Below, piece after piece: positions 55,385 to 62,962 of a DNA stretch of 64,000 nt (position 1 is its first letter; every line of letters starts with the position of its first letter). The stretch covers positions 3,162,001-3,226,000 of the forward strand of contig OZ245789.1 in the NCBI GenBank assembly GCA_965228045.1, in the 5' to 3' direction. The DNA comes from JANQEU01 sp965228045. GTDB lineage: Bacteria; Bacteroidota; Bacteroidia; Cytophagales; Cyclobacteriaceae. The notes beneath the pieces are model-generated. The model did no database searches. It had not been told where the DNA came from and was given only the letters and a program-made list of their open reading frames with translations. Both the position numbers and the translations under genes were made by a program.

Positions 55385-55640
55385 CCCGTCATCCTGACCC
55401 GCCGTGCTCCTATGCGGAAGCTTCGGCGCAAGCATACGGCAAGCCTTGTGCCTCCGCTAAAGCTTCGGCGACACGCGGATGGCGACCGATGGACCCGCCA
55501 GCTGGAGGGGAAGGATCCCGAACAATTCAAACCGAGTGAGTAAAGCTTCGCCATTGTTCCACAGAGATACACAAAAAAAACGCAGAGATACGCTTAGAAG
55601 GCTCTGCGAAACTTTGTACCATCTCTGCGAACCTTTGTGT
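55385..55640. repeat. Interspersed repeat (GTCATCCTGA type), copy a, with a GC-rich insert
   Basis: It begins CCGTCATCCTGA at 55386, continues after an insert with AAGGATCCCGAACAATTCAA, and ends with the module TTCCACAGAGATAC ... CTCTGCGAAACTTTG. The insert (about 55397-55499) is bounded by direct ACCCGCC repeats and contains AAGCTTCGGCG twice (55418-55428 and 55460-55470). Other copies are at 56331, 56519, 59254 and 62845. Confidence 0.75.
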
Positions 55641-55645
55641 AATAA

Positions 55646-55918
55646 TTACGGAATATCAGTCGCATCCCCCACCTTCCTCAGCTCTTCCGCTAAAATCCTC
55701 ACATCATACAGCGCCTCCTTCTCATGCCGCTCGATGGGGCAGTCAGAATGATAAAGCGCCAGGTCATGAATATGAAGCAAGGCCCGGGAAACATCCAGAT
55801 AACCATTAAAACGAATGACGCGAAGTAGCGCTAGCTCAGCTTCGGCGAAATCGTGACAGGGGCAGTTTTGTAAATTGTTGTTTTCCGCATCGTCTGCGGG
55901 ACCATTTGAGTGTAGCAT
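55646..55918 (-). CDS. Possible small protein of unknown function
   Basis: This is a 90-residue open frame with protein-like composition: a Cys/His-containing N-terminal part (NLQNCPCHDF) and two likely helices (AEAELALLRVIRFNGYLDVS and HEKEALYDVRILAEELRKVG). It is on the minus strand between repeat copies. No family is recognised and the codon evidence is thin. It could be a real small gene specific to this lineage or a chance frame. Confidence 0.35.
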   Translation of the reverse strand: MLHSNGPADDAENNNLQNCPCHDFAEAELALLRVIRFNGYLDVSRALLHIHDLALYHSDCPIERHEKEALYDVRILAEELRKVGDATDIP

Positions 55919-56159
55919 AACTGGTAATGTTTAAGTAAAAAAGAGGGCAGGTCACTGCTACACTCATCAAAGCAATGCTAAGATAGGTCACGGAACTTCC
56001 ACCCGTTTGCCTGCCCAAGGACATTATTCTAACCATAGCTTAAGTATTAGCATTATAAAAAATTGATAAGCGTAGCACTTCAAATGTACAAAGGGAAGCG
56101 GTGTATATCACTAAAGGAAAGAAAAATGGGTGTCTACAGTTTGTCTACTGGTAGGAATT

Positions 56160-56290
56160 CCTCCCACTGGCTCCGGTTTGTAACTCGGACCCTCTTCCTA
56201 ACCTATCAAATCACAACCGCAACCAAACATTAACCCCAATTCCCATAAGACCCTGAAATAAATTCAGGGTGACAACGAGCGGGAATCTTA
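56160..56290. repeat. Second interspersed repeat family, copy a
   Basis: CCGGTTTGTAACTCG is followed after about 80 nt by the palindrome ACCCTGAAATAAATTCAGGGT and then GACAACGAG. The same order occurs at 61457-61580. Confidence 0.65.
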
Positions 56291-56330
56291 ATATCGTGTA
56301 GGTATTCACTACAAGGAGAATGTCAATTTG

Positions 56331-56505
56331 ATCCGTCATCCTGAGTGCAACGAAGGATCCCGAACAATTCATACCGAGTGAATTACTGCGCTGCCATTAT
56401 TCCACAGAGATACGCAGAGAAAACACAGAGATACGCTAAGAAGGCTCTGCGAAACTTTGCGCCTCCTTTGCGAAACTTTGTGAAATATTTACCGAATCTC
56501 TGATG
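56331..56505. repeat. Interspersed repeat (GTCATCCTGA type), copy b, uninterrupted
   Basis: This copy is complete: CCGTCATCCTGAG at 56333, then AACGAAGGATCCCGAACAAT, TACCGAGTGAATTAC, TTCCACAGAGATACGC and GGCTCTGCGAAACTTTG. It serves as the reference for the interrupted copy at the IS110-family element. Confidence 0.8.
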
Positions 56506-56518
56506 GACCTAGCCTTAG

Positions 56519-56720
56519 CCTAGAGAAGGATCTCGAAAAAATCAGACCGGGTGAGAAAGGCCCCGCTATTATTCCACAGAGATACACAGAGAAAACACAG
56601 AGTTACGCTAAGAAAGCTCACTTGTGGCGCAAGTCTTTTGGACATGTGCCTTTTGTCTTATAAGTCTTTTTGACTTATGTCCAGGAGTTTCACTCCTTCA
56701 TTCATAAACTAAATGCATAA
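56519..56720. repeat. Interspersed repeat copy c followed by small hairpins
   Basis: GAAGGATCTCGAAAAAATCA, GGTGAGAAAGG and TTCCACAGAGATACACAG match the repeat family with more changes. It runs into hairpins such as ATAAGTC/GACTTAT (around 56660-56680) and AGGAGT/ACTCCT. The rest of the gap to 56899 shows nothing recognisable. Confidence 0.6.
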
Positions 56721-56899
56721 GGGTTCCTGAAGAATTTAAACGGAAGGACTACAGGTTGATGCAGAGTTCCGGGTATGAATAACGAAAAAGAGATCCTACT
56801 ACAAGAACGACGAAGTGCTGTTCCTCTAGTTCAGAGTACTACGAAAGGAAATCACCCAGAATGCAACCCTCCCCTTTCCCTCCTGTCCTTACACTAACC

Positions 56900-57994
56900 A
56901 TGAAAACCTTCCTAAAACTTTTGGCACTAAGCCTTACCTTCCTGACTTGTGCCCAACAGAACCCCAGTACAAATCCACTGAGGCCTCCGATACCCGGTAT
57001 ACCGACGGTCGTTCCTTCCGAAGTGGGCTTCAATGTCGATTCTCTGACCCGATTGGTGGAACTCATTGGCTCCACCCCACCAAGAGACTTTAGAGGGCTG
57101 GTTGTGATCAAAGATCATAAGCTGGTAGTGGAAGAATACTTCAACACATATTGGCGTGCGTCCATTCATGACATCCGGTCTGCTGGAAAAAGCGTGACCG
57201 CACTCCTGCTCGGTGTCGCCATGAAAGAAGGTCTTGTAAAAAATCTGGATCAATCGGTGTATTCATTCTTTTCCGTATCTGAATACCCAAACCTCAATGA
57301 GGACTACGAAAAGATCTCATTGAGAGACCTCATGAACATGGCCTCTGGAATTGATGCAGATACGGATGACTCCGAAACACCGGGCATGGCCGTCCACTGG
57401 ATCGGAAGGGATGACTGGCTGGAGTATATTCTCAGTGTACCTATGGCACGTGATCCCGGAGAACAGTGGGTGTATGCTGACATCAACGCTGTTTTGATCG
57501 GTGCGGTGATAGAAAAAGTAAGCGGGATGTCCGTGAAGGACTACGCCGAAGAAAAGCTTTTCAGGCCACTCGGCATCAGTCAGTACTATTGGTTTACCAA
57601 TGCCAGCAACCAGACAGGCGCTGCCGGGAATCTGTTCCTTAGTACGCTCGACTTCGCAAAGATTGGATTGTTGGTGTTGAACAATGGCATGTGGAAGAAT
57701 CAGCAGCTTATTGATCCGGCCCTGCTTGCTGAGATAAAGGAAAAAAACTTTGATCTGTCCGCCACGAACCCTTACGCCGATCATTATGGAGGCTTTTGGT
57801 GGAAATCTACGAGACAGTTTGGTGATCACGAGGTAGAATACTTATTTGCTTCCGGTAATGGAGGCAATGTATTGGTTGTGATACCGGATCAAAACATGGT
57901 CGTAGCCCTTACGTCAAGTGCATATGGTCCGGGACCGGGCCATCAAAGGACATATAATATTCTGAGCCAGGTGGTGGCAGCGTTGGAGGAGTGA
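56900..57994 (+). CDS. Exported serine hydrolase (class C beta-lactamase-related)
   Basis: This is a 364-residue protein from the ATG at 56900, which opens a signal/lipobox (KLLALSLTFLTC). The SxxK nucleophile motif is SAGK in IRSAGKSVTALLLGVAMKEG. The YxN-like block is YADINAVLIGAVIE and the late KTG-equivalent region is FASGNGGNVLVVIPDQNMV. It is a penicillin-binding-protein-like hydrolase and not a proven beta-lactamase. It is a distant paralogue of the membrane-anchored one at 21259. It sits in the repeat-rich zone, immediately left of the IS110-family element. Confidence 0.83.
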   Translation: MKTFLKLLALSLTFLTCAQQNPSTNPLRPPIPGIPTVVPSEVGFNVDSLTRLVELIGSTPPRDFRGLVVIKDHKLVVEEYFNTYWRASIHDIRSAGKSVTALLLGVAMKEGLVKNLDQSVYSFFSVSEYPNLNEDYEKISLRDLMNMASGIDADTDDSETPGMAVHWIGRDDWLEYILSVPMARDPGEQWVYADINAVLIGAVIEKVSGMSVKDYAEEKLFRPLGISQYYWFTNASNQTGAAGNLFLSTLDFAKIGLLVLNNGMWKNQQLIDPALLAEIKEKNFDLSATNPYADHYGGFWWKSTRQFGDHEVEYLFASGNGGNVLVVIPDQNMVVALTSSAYGPGPGHQRTYNILSQVVAALEE

Positions 57995-58069
57995 TTCTCA
58001 AACTTCTGCCATCAACGATACAGCAGAAAAAAACGCAAGCCACAATTAAAACCGTCATCCTATGTTTGA

Positions 58070-58240
58070 GACCGGGTTAAATTGAGAGCATGTTTAACCA
58101 GGAAAAGAATGAAGAAAGGCAAACTGTAAAGCCGTCATTAGTCTAAAAAGACAGATCAGAATGGTAGTGCCTTTCTTCTTCTACTTAAATCTTGAACAGT
58201 TCATTAGGCCAAGTAACAGCTCAAGCCTGCATGAAGGATT
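58070..58240 (+). ncRNA. Candidate bridge (guide) RNA of the IS110-family element
   Basis: Three stem-loops follow one another. The first is GGTTAAA (58075-58081) with TTTAACC (58093-58099). The second is an 11-bp perfect stem GAAGAAAGGCA (58111-58121) with TGCCTTTCTTC (58168-58178), with an inner GTCT/AGAC hairpin. The third is CTTGA (58191-58195) with TCAAG (58221-58225). The second loop holds CCGTCAT (58132-58138), identical to the target just before its CCT. The third holds ACAGTTCAT (58196-58204), identical to the element's right end just before its CCT. This matches target-binding and donor-binding loops. Right-hand guides are weak: only TCAG (58156-58159) complements CTGA. Confidence 0.72.
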
Positions 58241-58277
58241 GATAAGCTCTAAGTAGTCTTTTCCTCAAATAATACTT

Positions 58278-59246
58278 ATGAGTAAAGTTATCGGAATCGA
58301 CATTTCAAAGAAAACATTTGATGTAAGCTTTCAAGTAGATAATCATTGGAAGCACCATGTATTGACAAATGACTTGAAGGGCTTCAGAAAGCTTAAAAAG
58401 CTACTGGATGGACCAGATCATTGTTTGATGGAGGCCTCTGGTCCTTATTACCTCCAACTGGCAATGTTTCTTTATGACCAGGGCTTTAAAGTGTCAGTAA
58501 TTAATCCACTTGTGATCAAACGCTTTACACAAATGAGATTGCTACGGACAAAGACCGATAAAAAAGATGCCCAAGCAATTGCGGAATATGGACTTAGAGA
58601 GTCTGCCGAACTATGGAGGCCCGAAGAGAAGCATATCCTGCACATGCGCCAGATGTTTACCGCCATTCAAAGCCTTGATAAACAAATTGTTATAAACTTC
58701 AAACAACTTGATGCCTTTGAGTCTACCGGAGTACTTAGTCCCATAGTCAAATCATCTTTGAAGAGTGTGATTAAAATGCTCGAAAAAAAGAAAGAGAAAC
58801 TACTGCAAGAGCTCTTCGAACAGGCAAAACTTCATTACAAACAGACTTTTGAGAGGCTGCAAACTATTCCGGGTATCGGCCCTAAAACCGCTGTACTACT
58901 CACACTGATTACCAACAACTTTCAAAAGTTTGAGCATAGTCGACAGCTGATCGCTTATGTTGGCCTCAGTCCGAGAATCTACCAATCCGGAACTTCAATC
59001 AGAGGCAAGGGTCATATATGTAAAATGGGGAGTAGTGTAGTTCGAAAGCAACTCTATATGTGCTCATGGACTGCCAAGTTTCATAATAAAGCTTGTCGAG
59101 AAATGTATGATCGGCTTAAGGAAAAAGGTAAACCAGAACGGGTCATCAAAGTAGCAGTTGCAAACAAACTGCTTAAGCAGGCCTTTGCCATAGCAAGAAA
59201 TGAATCATCATACGATCAATATTATGTTCCAAAACCTTGTTTTTAA
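58278..59246 (+). CDS. IS110-family DEDD recombinase (transposase)
   Basis: This is a 322-residue protein with the N-terminal DEDD/RuvC-like domain: Asp8 (IGIDISKKTFDV), Glu52 (LMEASGPYYLQL), Asp94 and Asp97 (KTDKKDAQAIAEYG). A coiled-coil-like middle follows (about 120-190). The C-terminal Transposase_20 domain (about 195-280) has QTIPGIGPKTAVLLTLI and YQSGTSIRGKGHICKMGSS; Ser237 or Ser240 is the likely nucleophile. Length and domain order are complete, with no frameshift. It acts with the RNA encoded just upstream to join the element's circular form to target DNA at a CT core. Confidence 0.95.
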   Translation: MSKVIGIDISKKTFDVSFQVDNHWKHHVLTNDLKGFRKLKKLLDGPDHCLMEASGPYYLQLAMFLYDQGFKVSVINPLVIKRFTQMRLLRTKTDKKDAQAIAEYGLRESAELWRPEEKHILHMRQMFTAIQSLDKQIVINFKQLDAFESTGVLSPIVKSSLKSVIKMLEKKKEKLLQELFEQAKLHYKQTFERLQTIPGIGPKTAVLLTLITNNFQKFEHSRQLIAYVGLSPRIYQSGTSIRGKGHICKMGSSVVRKQLYMCSWTAKFHNKACREMYDRLKEKGKPERVIKVAVANKLLKQAFAIARNESSYDQYYVPKPCF

Positions 59247-59258
59247 GCACAGTTCATC

Positions 59259-59390
59259 CTGAGTGTAGCGAAGGATCCCGAACAATTCATACCGAGTGAA
59301 TTACCGCGCTGCCATTATTCCGCAAAGAACCGCGAAGAAAAGACAGAGATACGCGAAGAAGGCTCTGCGAAACTTTTTATCCATATAGGC
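59259..59390. repeat. Interspersed repeat copy d, right part, split by the IS110-family element
   Basis: CTGAGTGTAGCGAAGGATCC continues to ATTCATACCGAGTGAATTAC and GGCTCTGCGAAACTTTTT, as in copy b. The left part of this copy is only CCGTCATC at 58052-58059. The remaining bases to 59453 contain nothing recognised. Confidence 0.8.
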
Positions 59391-59453
59391 AACAGTCCAA
59401 ATCTCGCCGCCTGAACCCACTTTTCACTATGTTCGCGACAGTTATACCATTCT

Positions 59454-60143
59454 ATGCTCGGAATCCTTGTACTTCTCGCCTGTTCATGGCTCCTACTTTT
59501 TCTTGTACACAGAGAATCGTTGCTGGCCCTGGGGTTTCTACCCATTCTGCAACGATTAAAACAATTCGGCATTGGATTCCTGGTGACCGCTACACTCTGC
59601 ACCGTGGTTCAATTTATCGAAATACAACTAAGTTCGGCAGCATGGTCCTTGAATGACGCAGCAAGCTTTGGGCTCATGCTGGAGATGTTTTACTGGGATC
59701 TGAAATCCGTGGTAACAGAAGAGCTTATCTTCAGGGGAGCTCTGCTGTATGTGCTGGTGAGAAAGATAGGTACTGAAAAGTCAATACTGATTTCGGCCCT
59801 TGCTTTTGGTGTATACCACTGGTTCTCCTTTGGCATTTTCGGAAACATCGTTCCCATGGTCGTGGTTTTCCTGGGTACGGGCCTGATGGGTTATGCCTGG
59901 GCGATGGCATTTACCCGAACCGGCTCAGTGATGATGCCTATAGGCATGCACCTGGGATGGAATTTCTTCCTTAACTCCATCTTTTCCAATGGTCCCCTTG
60001 GACAGGGCCTGATCCTGAAGACTGGCGGCACGCAGATTTCGGATTGGTACTCTCTGGTCGGTTTATGGTTAGTGCCTGTGATAGTGTGGCTGTTTGTGAG
60101 AAGGGTTGTGGGAGAAAATGAAAAGTTTAGTCTCCATCAATAG
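59454..60143 (+). CDS. CPBP-family intramembrane metalloprotease
   Basis: This is a 229-residue membrane protein with about six TMs. The Abi/CPBP motif 1 EELIFRG is at residues 89-95 (Glu89/Glu90), motif 2 has His122 in ALAFGVYHWFSFG, and motif 3 has His166 and Asn170 in GMHLGWNFFLNS. These are the zinc-binding and catalytic positions. Family members process prenylated proteins or, in bacteria, confer bacteriocin self-immunity or regulate signalling. It follows the repeat right of the IS element. A small membrane protein gene starts 31 nt after its stop. Confidence 0.85.
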   Translation: MLGILVLLACSWLLLFLVHRESLLALGFLPILQRLKQFGIGFLVTATLCTVVQFIEIQLSSAAWSLNDAASFGLMLEMFYWDLKSVVTEELIFRGALLYVLVRKIGTEKSILISALAFGVYHWFSFGIFGNIVPMVVVFLGTGLMGYAWAMAFTRTGSVMMPIGMHLGWNFFLNSIFSNGPLGQGLILKTGGTQISDWYSLVGLWLVPVIVWLFVRRVVGENEKFSLHQ

Positions 60144-60174
60144 TCTATTAAAACTTTGATAATTATTAAGTAGG

Positions 60175-60354
60175 ATGCAAACGATAATAAACTGGATCAG
60201 GCGACCAGAAAACTACCTATATATTATTCTCGCAATCATATGTCTATTAATTGGAAGTAGGAGCTTCAACATAATCAACATAGCGTTAGTATTGATCATA
60301 GTATACATTCTTAGTTACGCAATAGGATGGGTTATAACAAGATTTCGAAAGTAA
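60175..60354 (+). CDS. Small two-TM membrane protein, 59 residues
   Basis: The ATG at 60175 opens MQTIINWIRRPENYLYIILA, followed by IICLLIGSRSF, a second hydrophobic stretch NIINIALVLIIVYILSYAIG and a basic end ITRFRK. The two TMs with positive ends indicate a small inner-membrane protein. It starts 31 nt after the CPBP protease stop. No homologue is recognised. It is easily missed because of its length. Confidence 0.5.
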   Translation: MQTIINWIRRPENYLYIILAIICLLIGSRSFNIINIALVLIIVYILSYAIGWVITRFRK

Positions 60355-60396
60355 ACTTGCCATAAGCAATCCAGTAAACCGACTAACTGAAATAGT

Positions 60397-60404
60397 TATA
60401 TTTG
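60397..60404 (+). promoter_or_regulatory. Exact -7 box upstream of the coiled-coil/TPR gene
   Basis: TATATTTG matches the Bacteroidota TAnnTTTG consensus exactly, 34 nt before the ATG at 60439. No clear -33 element was found. Confidence 0.35.
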
Positions 60405-60438
60405 GATATTTCTTTTTTATTTTATCAGGTAAGAAGAT

Positions 60439-61443
60439 ATGAAACAAATCATTTTAATCCTCCTACTTATTTGGGCTGGTAAAGCATTATCTCATGATAC
60501 TTCAAGCAATCAAATTATAGAGAATAAAATCAAGTTAATTGAGAATCAAATCGACCTACTCAAATCAAATCAAATAAACTATAAAATTGAAAAAGACCTA
60601 ATCAAGAATACTTATTCCAATAATTACAATACAATAAGTCTAATACTTACTGGGGTTGTAGCTCTATTTGGATTTCTAACTTTCACTGGTTTTAGAGATG
60701 TCAATACACTAAAAAGAGAGTACCAAGAAGAACTCCAAGAACTCAATAAACTGAGATTGGACATACAAAACAAAAGTGAAGAGTTTAAAGGAGCGAAAAA
60801 AGAACTTGATGAGGAAATAAAGTCAATTCTGGAGGAAAATGAAGCTCAAAATAATAAAATTAAAATACTTGAAATAAAAGAGAAAATTGAAAGTCTACAC
60901 CGGGAAAAAAGGTATTCCACAGCTTTACAATTCTGCCTCGTGGCACTGGAATTGGATGAAAAAGACATTATGATACTTAGATACATCTCCAATTGTCATT
61001 CCAAACTCAAAAACTATCAAGAATCAATTAAATTTTATAAAAAGATTTTAGAACTCTCTCCTGATGATGAGTCAGCTATAGTGAATTTGATTGAAGTTTA
61101 CATTTATTCAAAAAATCTGAATCTTGCCAAAAACCTTATAGAAAACAAAAATAACGTGGTATCTAGCAGGGATAATGGGGAATTGCTACAGTTTTTTAAA
61201 TTAATGATATCTTATCAAGAACATAATCAAATTGAACTTGATAAGTTGATAAAATATTGGATTGAACCCGACAATACGACAGCAAAAAAGAGAATTCCTA
61301 ATTGGGATTTAAAGGACGCTCTAATTTTTGTCAATAGTTCTGTAAGTAATCCTTATCAGAGAAAAATGTTACATTTTCTTTGGTATTTGAACGGCGAAAT
61401 CAATTATCAATCATTAGTTAATCATGGGTATCTGGCCGATTAA
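60439..61443 (+). CDS. Membrane-anchored coiled-coil / TPR protein of unknown function
   Basis: This is a 334-residue protein. An N-terminal signal (MKQIILILLLIWAGKALS) and a second TM (ISLILTGVVALFGFLTFTGF, about 64-83) flank a short polar segment. A long charged coiled coil follows (about 90-155; EEFKGAKKELDEEIKSILEE), then two to three TPR repeats (about 160-260; HSKLKNYQESIKFYKKILEL) and a C-terminal part ending in WYLNGEINYQSLVNHGYLAD. The gene is clearly more A+T-rich than its surroundings, which suggests acquisition. It would present TPRs to the cytoplasm or periplasm as a scaffold. No specific family is recognised. Confidence 0.65.
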   Translation: MKQIILILLLIWAGKALSHDTSSNQIIENKIKLIENQIDLLKSNQINYKIEKDLIKNTYSNNYNTISLILTGVVALFGFLTFTGFRDVNTLKREYQEELQELNKLRLDIQNKSEEFKGAKKELDEEIKSILEENEAQNNKIKILEIKEKIESLHREKRYSTALQFCLVALELDEKDIMILRYISNCHSKLKNYQESIKFYKKILELSPDDESAIVNLIEVYIYSKNLNLAKNLIENKNNVVSSRDNGELLQFFKLMISYQEHNQIELDKLIKYWIEPDNTTAKKRIPNWDLKDALIFVNSSVSNPYQRKMLHFLWYLNGEINYQSLVNHGYLAD

Positions 61444-61456
61444 AAAACAAATCCAT

Positions 61457-61580
61457 ACGCCGGTTCGAGTTTGTAGCTCGTATCCTATTTCTCATGGTTG
61501 ACCACAACCCAACATCAGTTCCAATCCTATAGACCCTGAAATAAATTCAGGGTGACAATGAGTAGGGACCTTAATTCCTT
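61457..61580. repeat. Second interspersed repeat family, copy b
   Basis: This copy has the same order as at 56160: GCCGGTTCGAGTTTGTAGCT, about 60 nt, then the palindrome ACCCTGAAATAAATTCAGGGT and GACAATGAG. Confidence 0.65.
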
Positions 61581-61604
61581 ATAAATGTGACCCCCAACAT
61601 CAAC

Positions 61605-61835
61605 CCCATCCACCCAAACAACGTGGGGTTTCAGGCAAGCACAGGGGGGTGTTTTCAAAACAACGTGGGGTGTCAGCCAAACAATTAGGGGTGTCAGCTA
61701 AGCATTTAGGTGTGTCAGCTAAGCACAGGGGGGTGTCAGCTAAGCACAGGGGGGTGTCGGCTAAGCACAGTGGGGTGTTGGTTAAACAATGGCCCCTGTC
61801 AACCAAACATCATGGGGTGTCGGACACGCACAAAC
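61605..61835. repeat. 21-bp tandem repeat array
   Basis: About ten head-to-tail 21-bp units, with core GTGTCAGCTAAGCACAGG, run with increasing divergence at both ends. The most regular units lie at about 61688-61775. Because 21 is a multiple of three, frames on both strands stay open (GVSAKHR on plus), but start and codon evidence are lacking, so I treat the array as non-coding. It lies 114 nt upstream of the next gene. Confidence 0.85.
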
Positions 61836-61948
61836 CATTTATTTTTCAGATGTAGACATTTTGTAGTCGCAGCACATTATGAACACAACGGTTATGAGTG
61901 GATATTACCCCCATTAATCAATTTAAAATACATTAAAAAGATCCTACT

Positions 61949-62590
61949 ATGAAACAAAAAGACATCAACAAATTAGAGATGTTCGTTGCTACCAATGACT
62001 ATCTGGATACACACACTGAAGTGTGGAACACCATACCGGTGATTGGTGGTTACAAAAATCAATTATCGGAGTATATCACATCCATCAAGGCATCGGCCCT
62101 GGACCAGGACAAAGCCAAAATCTACCTGGGCTCCAACCTGAGAAATCTGAAGAAACAGATCTCTCAAAAAATGGACCTGCTGGACGATACTCTGGAAGCA
62201 TATGCTGAAGACACAGAAAATGAGGAACTGAGACTCCAGGCTGCAAATTCGCATACCGATTACTTCCGCGTTCCTAACGAAGAATTTGAGTTAAAGGTGA
62301 AAAATGTAATCGCCCTGATGGAGGAACATGTAGAAGCTATGACGGACTATGGTGTGAACCAGGAACAGATTGACGATGCTAAGTTATCTTTTGACAACTA
62401 CCTGGAGCAGCGTGGAAAGCCCCGCTCCTTCCAGATCGCTTCCCGGATCGCCACACAAAGCCTTAGCGATCTATTTGCGCAGTGTACCAATGTTATCGTG
62501 AAACTGGACAGAATGATGAAACGCTACAGCAAGTCCAATGCGTCCTTTTACAATGGATATACCGCTGCAAGGTTGGTGATAGATAATTAG
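61949..62590 (+). CDS. Helical cytoplasmic protein of unknown function
   Basis: This is a 213-residue, almost wholly alpha-helical and charged protein, with no signal peptide or TM. It starts MKQKDINKLEMFVATNDYLD and has helices such as IYLGSNLRNLKKQISQKMDL and LKVKNVIALMEEHVEAMTDY. It ends with SKSNASFYNGYTAARLVIDN. Similar hypothetical proteins of this size are frequent in Bacteroidota genomes, often next to tandem repeats, but I know of no assigned role. The start at 61949 lies downstream of the 21-bp array. A large hairpin (62614-62653, GTCC..CTGAGCTT/AAGCTCAG..GGAC) follows the stop. Confidence 0.7.
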   Translation: MKQKDINKLEMFVATNDYLDTHTEVWNTIPVIGGYKNQLSEYITSIKASALDQDKAKIYLGSNLRNLKKQISQKMDLLDDTLEAYAEDTENEELRLQAANSHTDYFRVPNEEFELKVKNVIALMEEHVEAMTDYGVNQEQIDDAKLSFDNYLEQRGKPRSFQIASRIATQSLSDLFAQCTNVIVKLDRMMKRYSKSNASFYNGYTAARLVIDN

Positions 62591-62844
62591 ATGTTCCCCT
62601 TTATTTCCCCTCTTGTCCAACTGAGCTTATCCTACGACAAGCTCAGGAGGACAGGAGTGGCAATGGGGATGGTTTCGATATTGTTATCATGACTATGGAC
62701 AAAATGAGATCGCTGTCATGCTGCACTTATTTGACACCGATTCCTTTGCTATGGTAGCGTTTCCGTTTTTATTCCATAGACTATCATACTCGAAGACTCT
62801 TCGCTTCGCTCTGAGTGACGGACCATTCGGTAGAGTGATAAGGA

Positions 62845-62955
62845 CAGATCATTATTCCACAGAGATACACAGAGATACACAGAGAAAACACAGAGTTACG
62901 CTAAGAAGGCTCTGCGAAACTCTGCGCCTCCTTTGCGAAGCTTTGCGCCATAACC
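62845..62955. repeat. Interspersed repeat copy e (right half only)
   Basis: This copy starts CATTATTCCACAGAGATACA and goes on with GAAAACACAGAGTTACGC and GGCTCTGCGAAACTCTGC. The left GTCATCCTGA half is absent. It lies between the helical-protein gene and the glucosidase. The rest of the 62591-62844 gap holds one large hairpin and nothing else recognised. Confidence 0.7.
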
Positions 62956-62962
62956 AAGGTAA

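Larger units (their letters stand above)
58060..59258 (+). mobile_element. IS110-family insertion element inserted into an interspersed repeat
   Basis: The element is 1199 nt. The 7-mer TCATCCT occurs at 58055-58061 (left junction) and 59254-59260 (right junction). Taking the CT dinucleotide as core, the element spans 58060-59258 and the CT is repeated at 59259-59260. There are no terminal inverted repeats and no longer target duplication, as expected for this family. Joining the flanks restores CCGTCATCCTGAGTGTAGCG, the start of the repeat family seen intact at 56333. A 216-nt leader precedes one transposase gene, which fills the rest. Confidence 0.85.

Noticed and set aside
55836..56036. 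66-residue ORF on the minus strand
   Set aside because: It overlaps the more plausible 90-residue frame and has no conserved features.
56900..57994. Antibiotic-resistance beta-lactamase
   Set aside because: Only the general serine-hydrolase motifs are seen; the family is mostly esterases and peptidases.
61605..61835. CRISPR-like array
   Set aside because: Units are 21 bp and contiguous with no spacers, and no cas gene is nearby. It is a simple tandem repeat.
61649..61855. Protein with GVSAKH heptad repeats
   Set aside because: The open frame results from a 21-bp tandem repeat. The opposite strand is open too and there is no typical start context.
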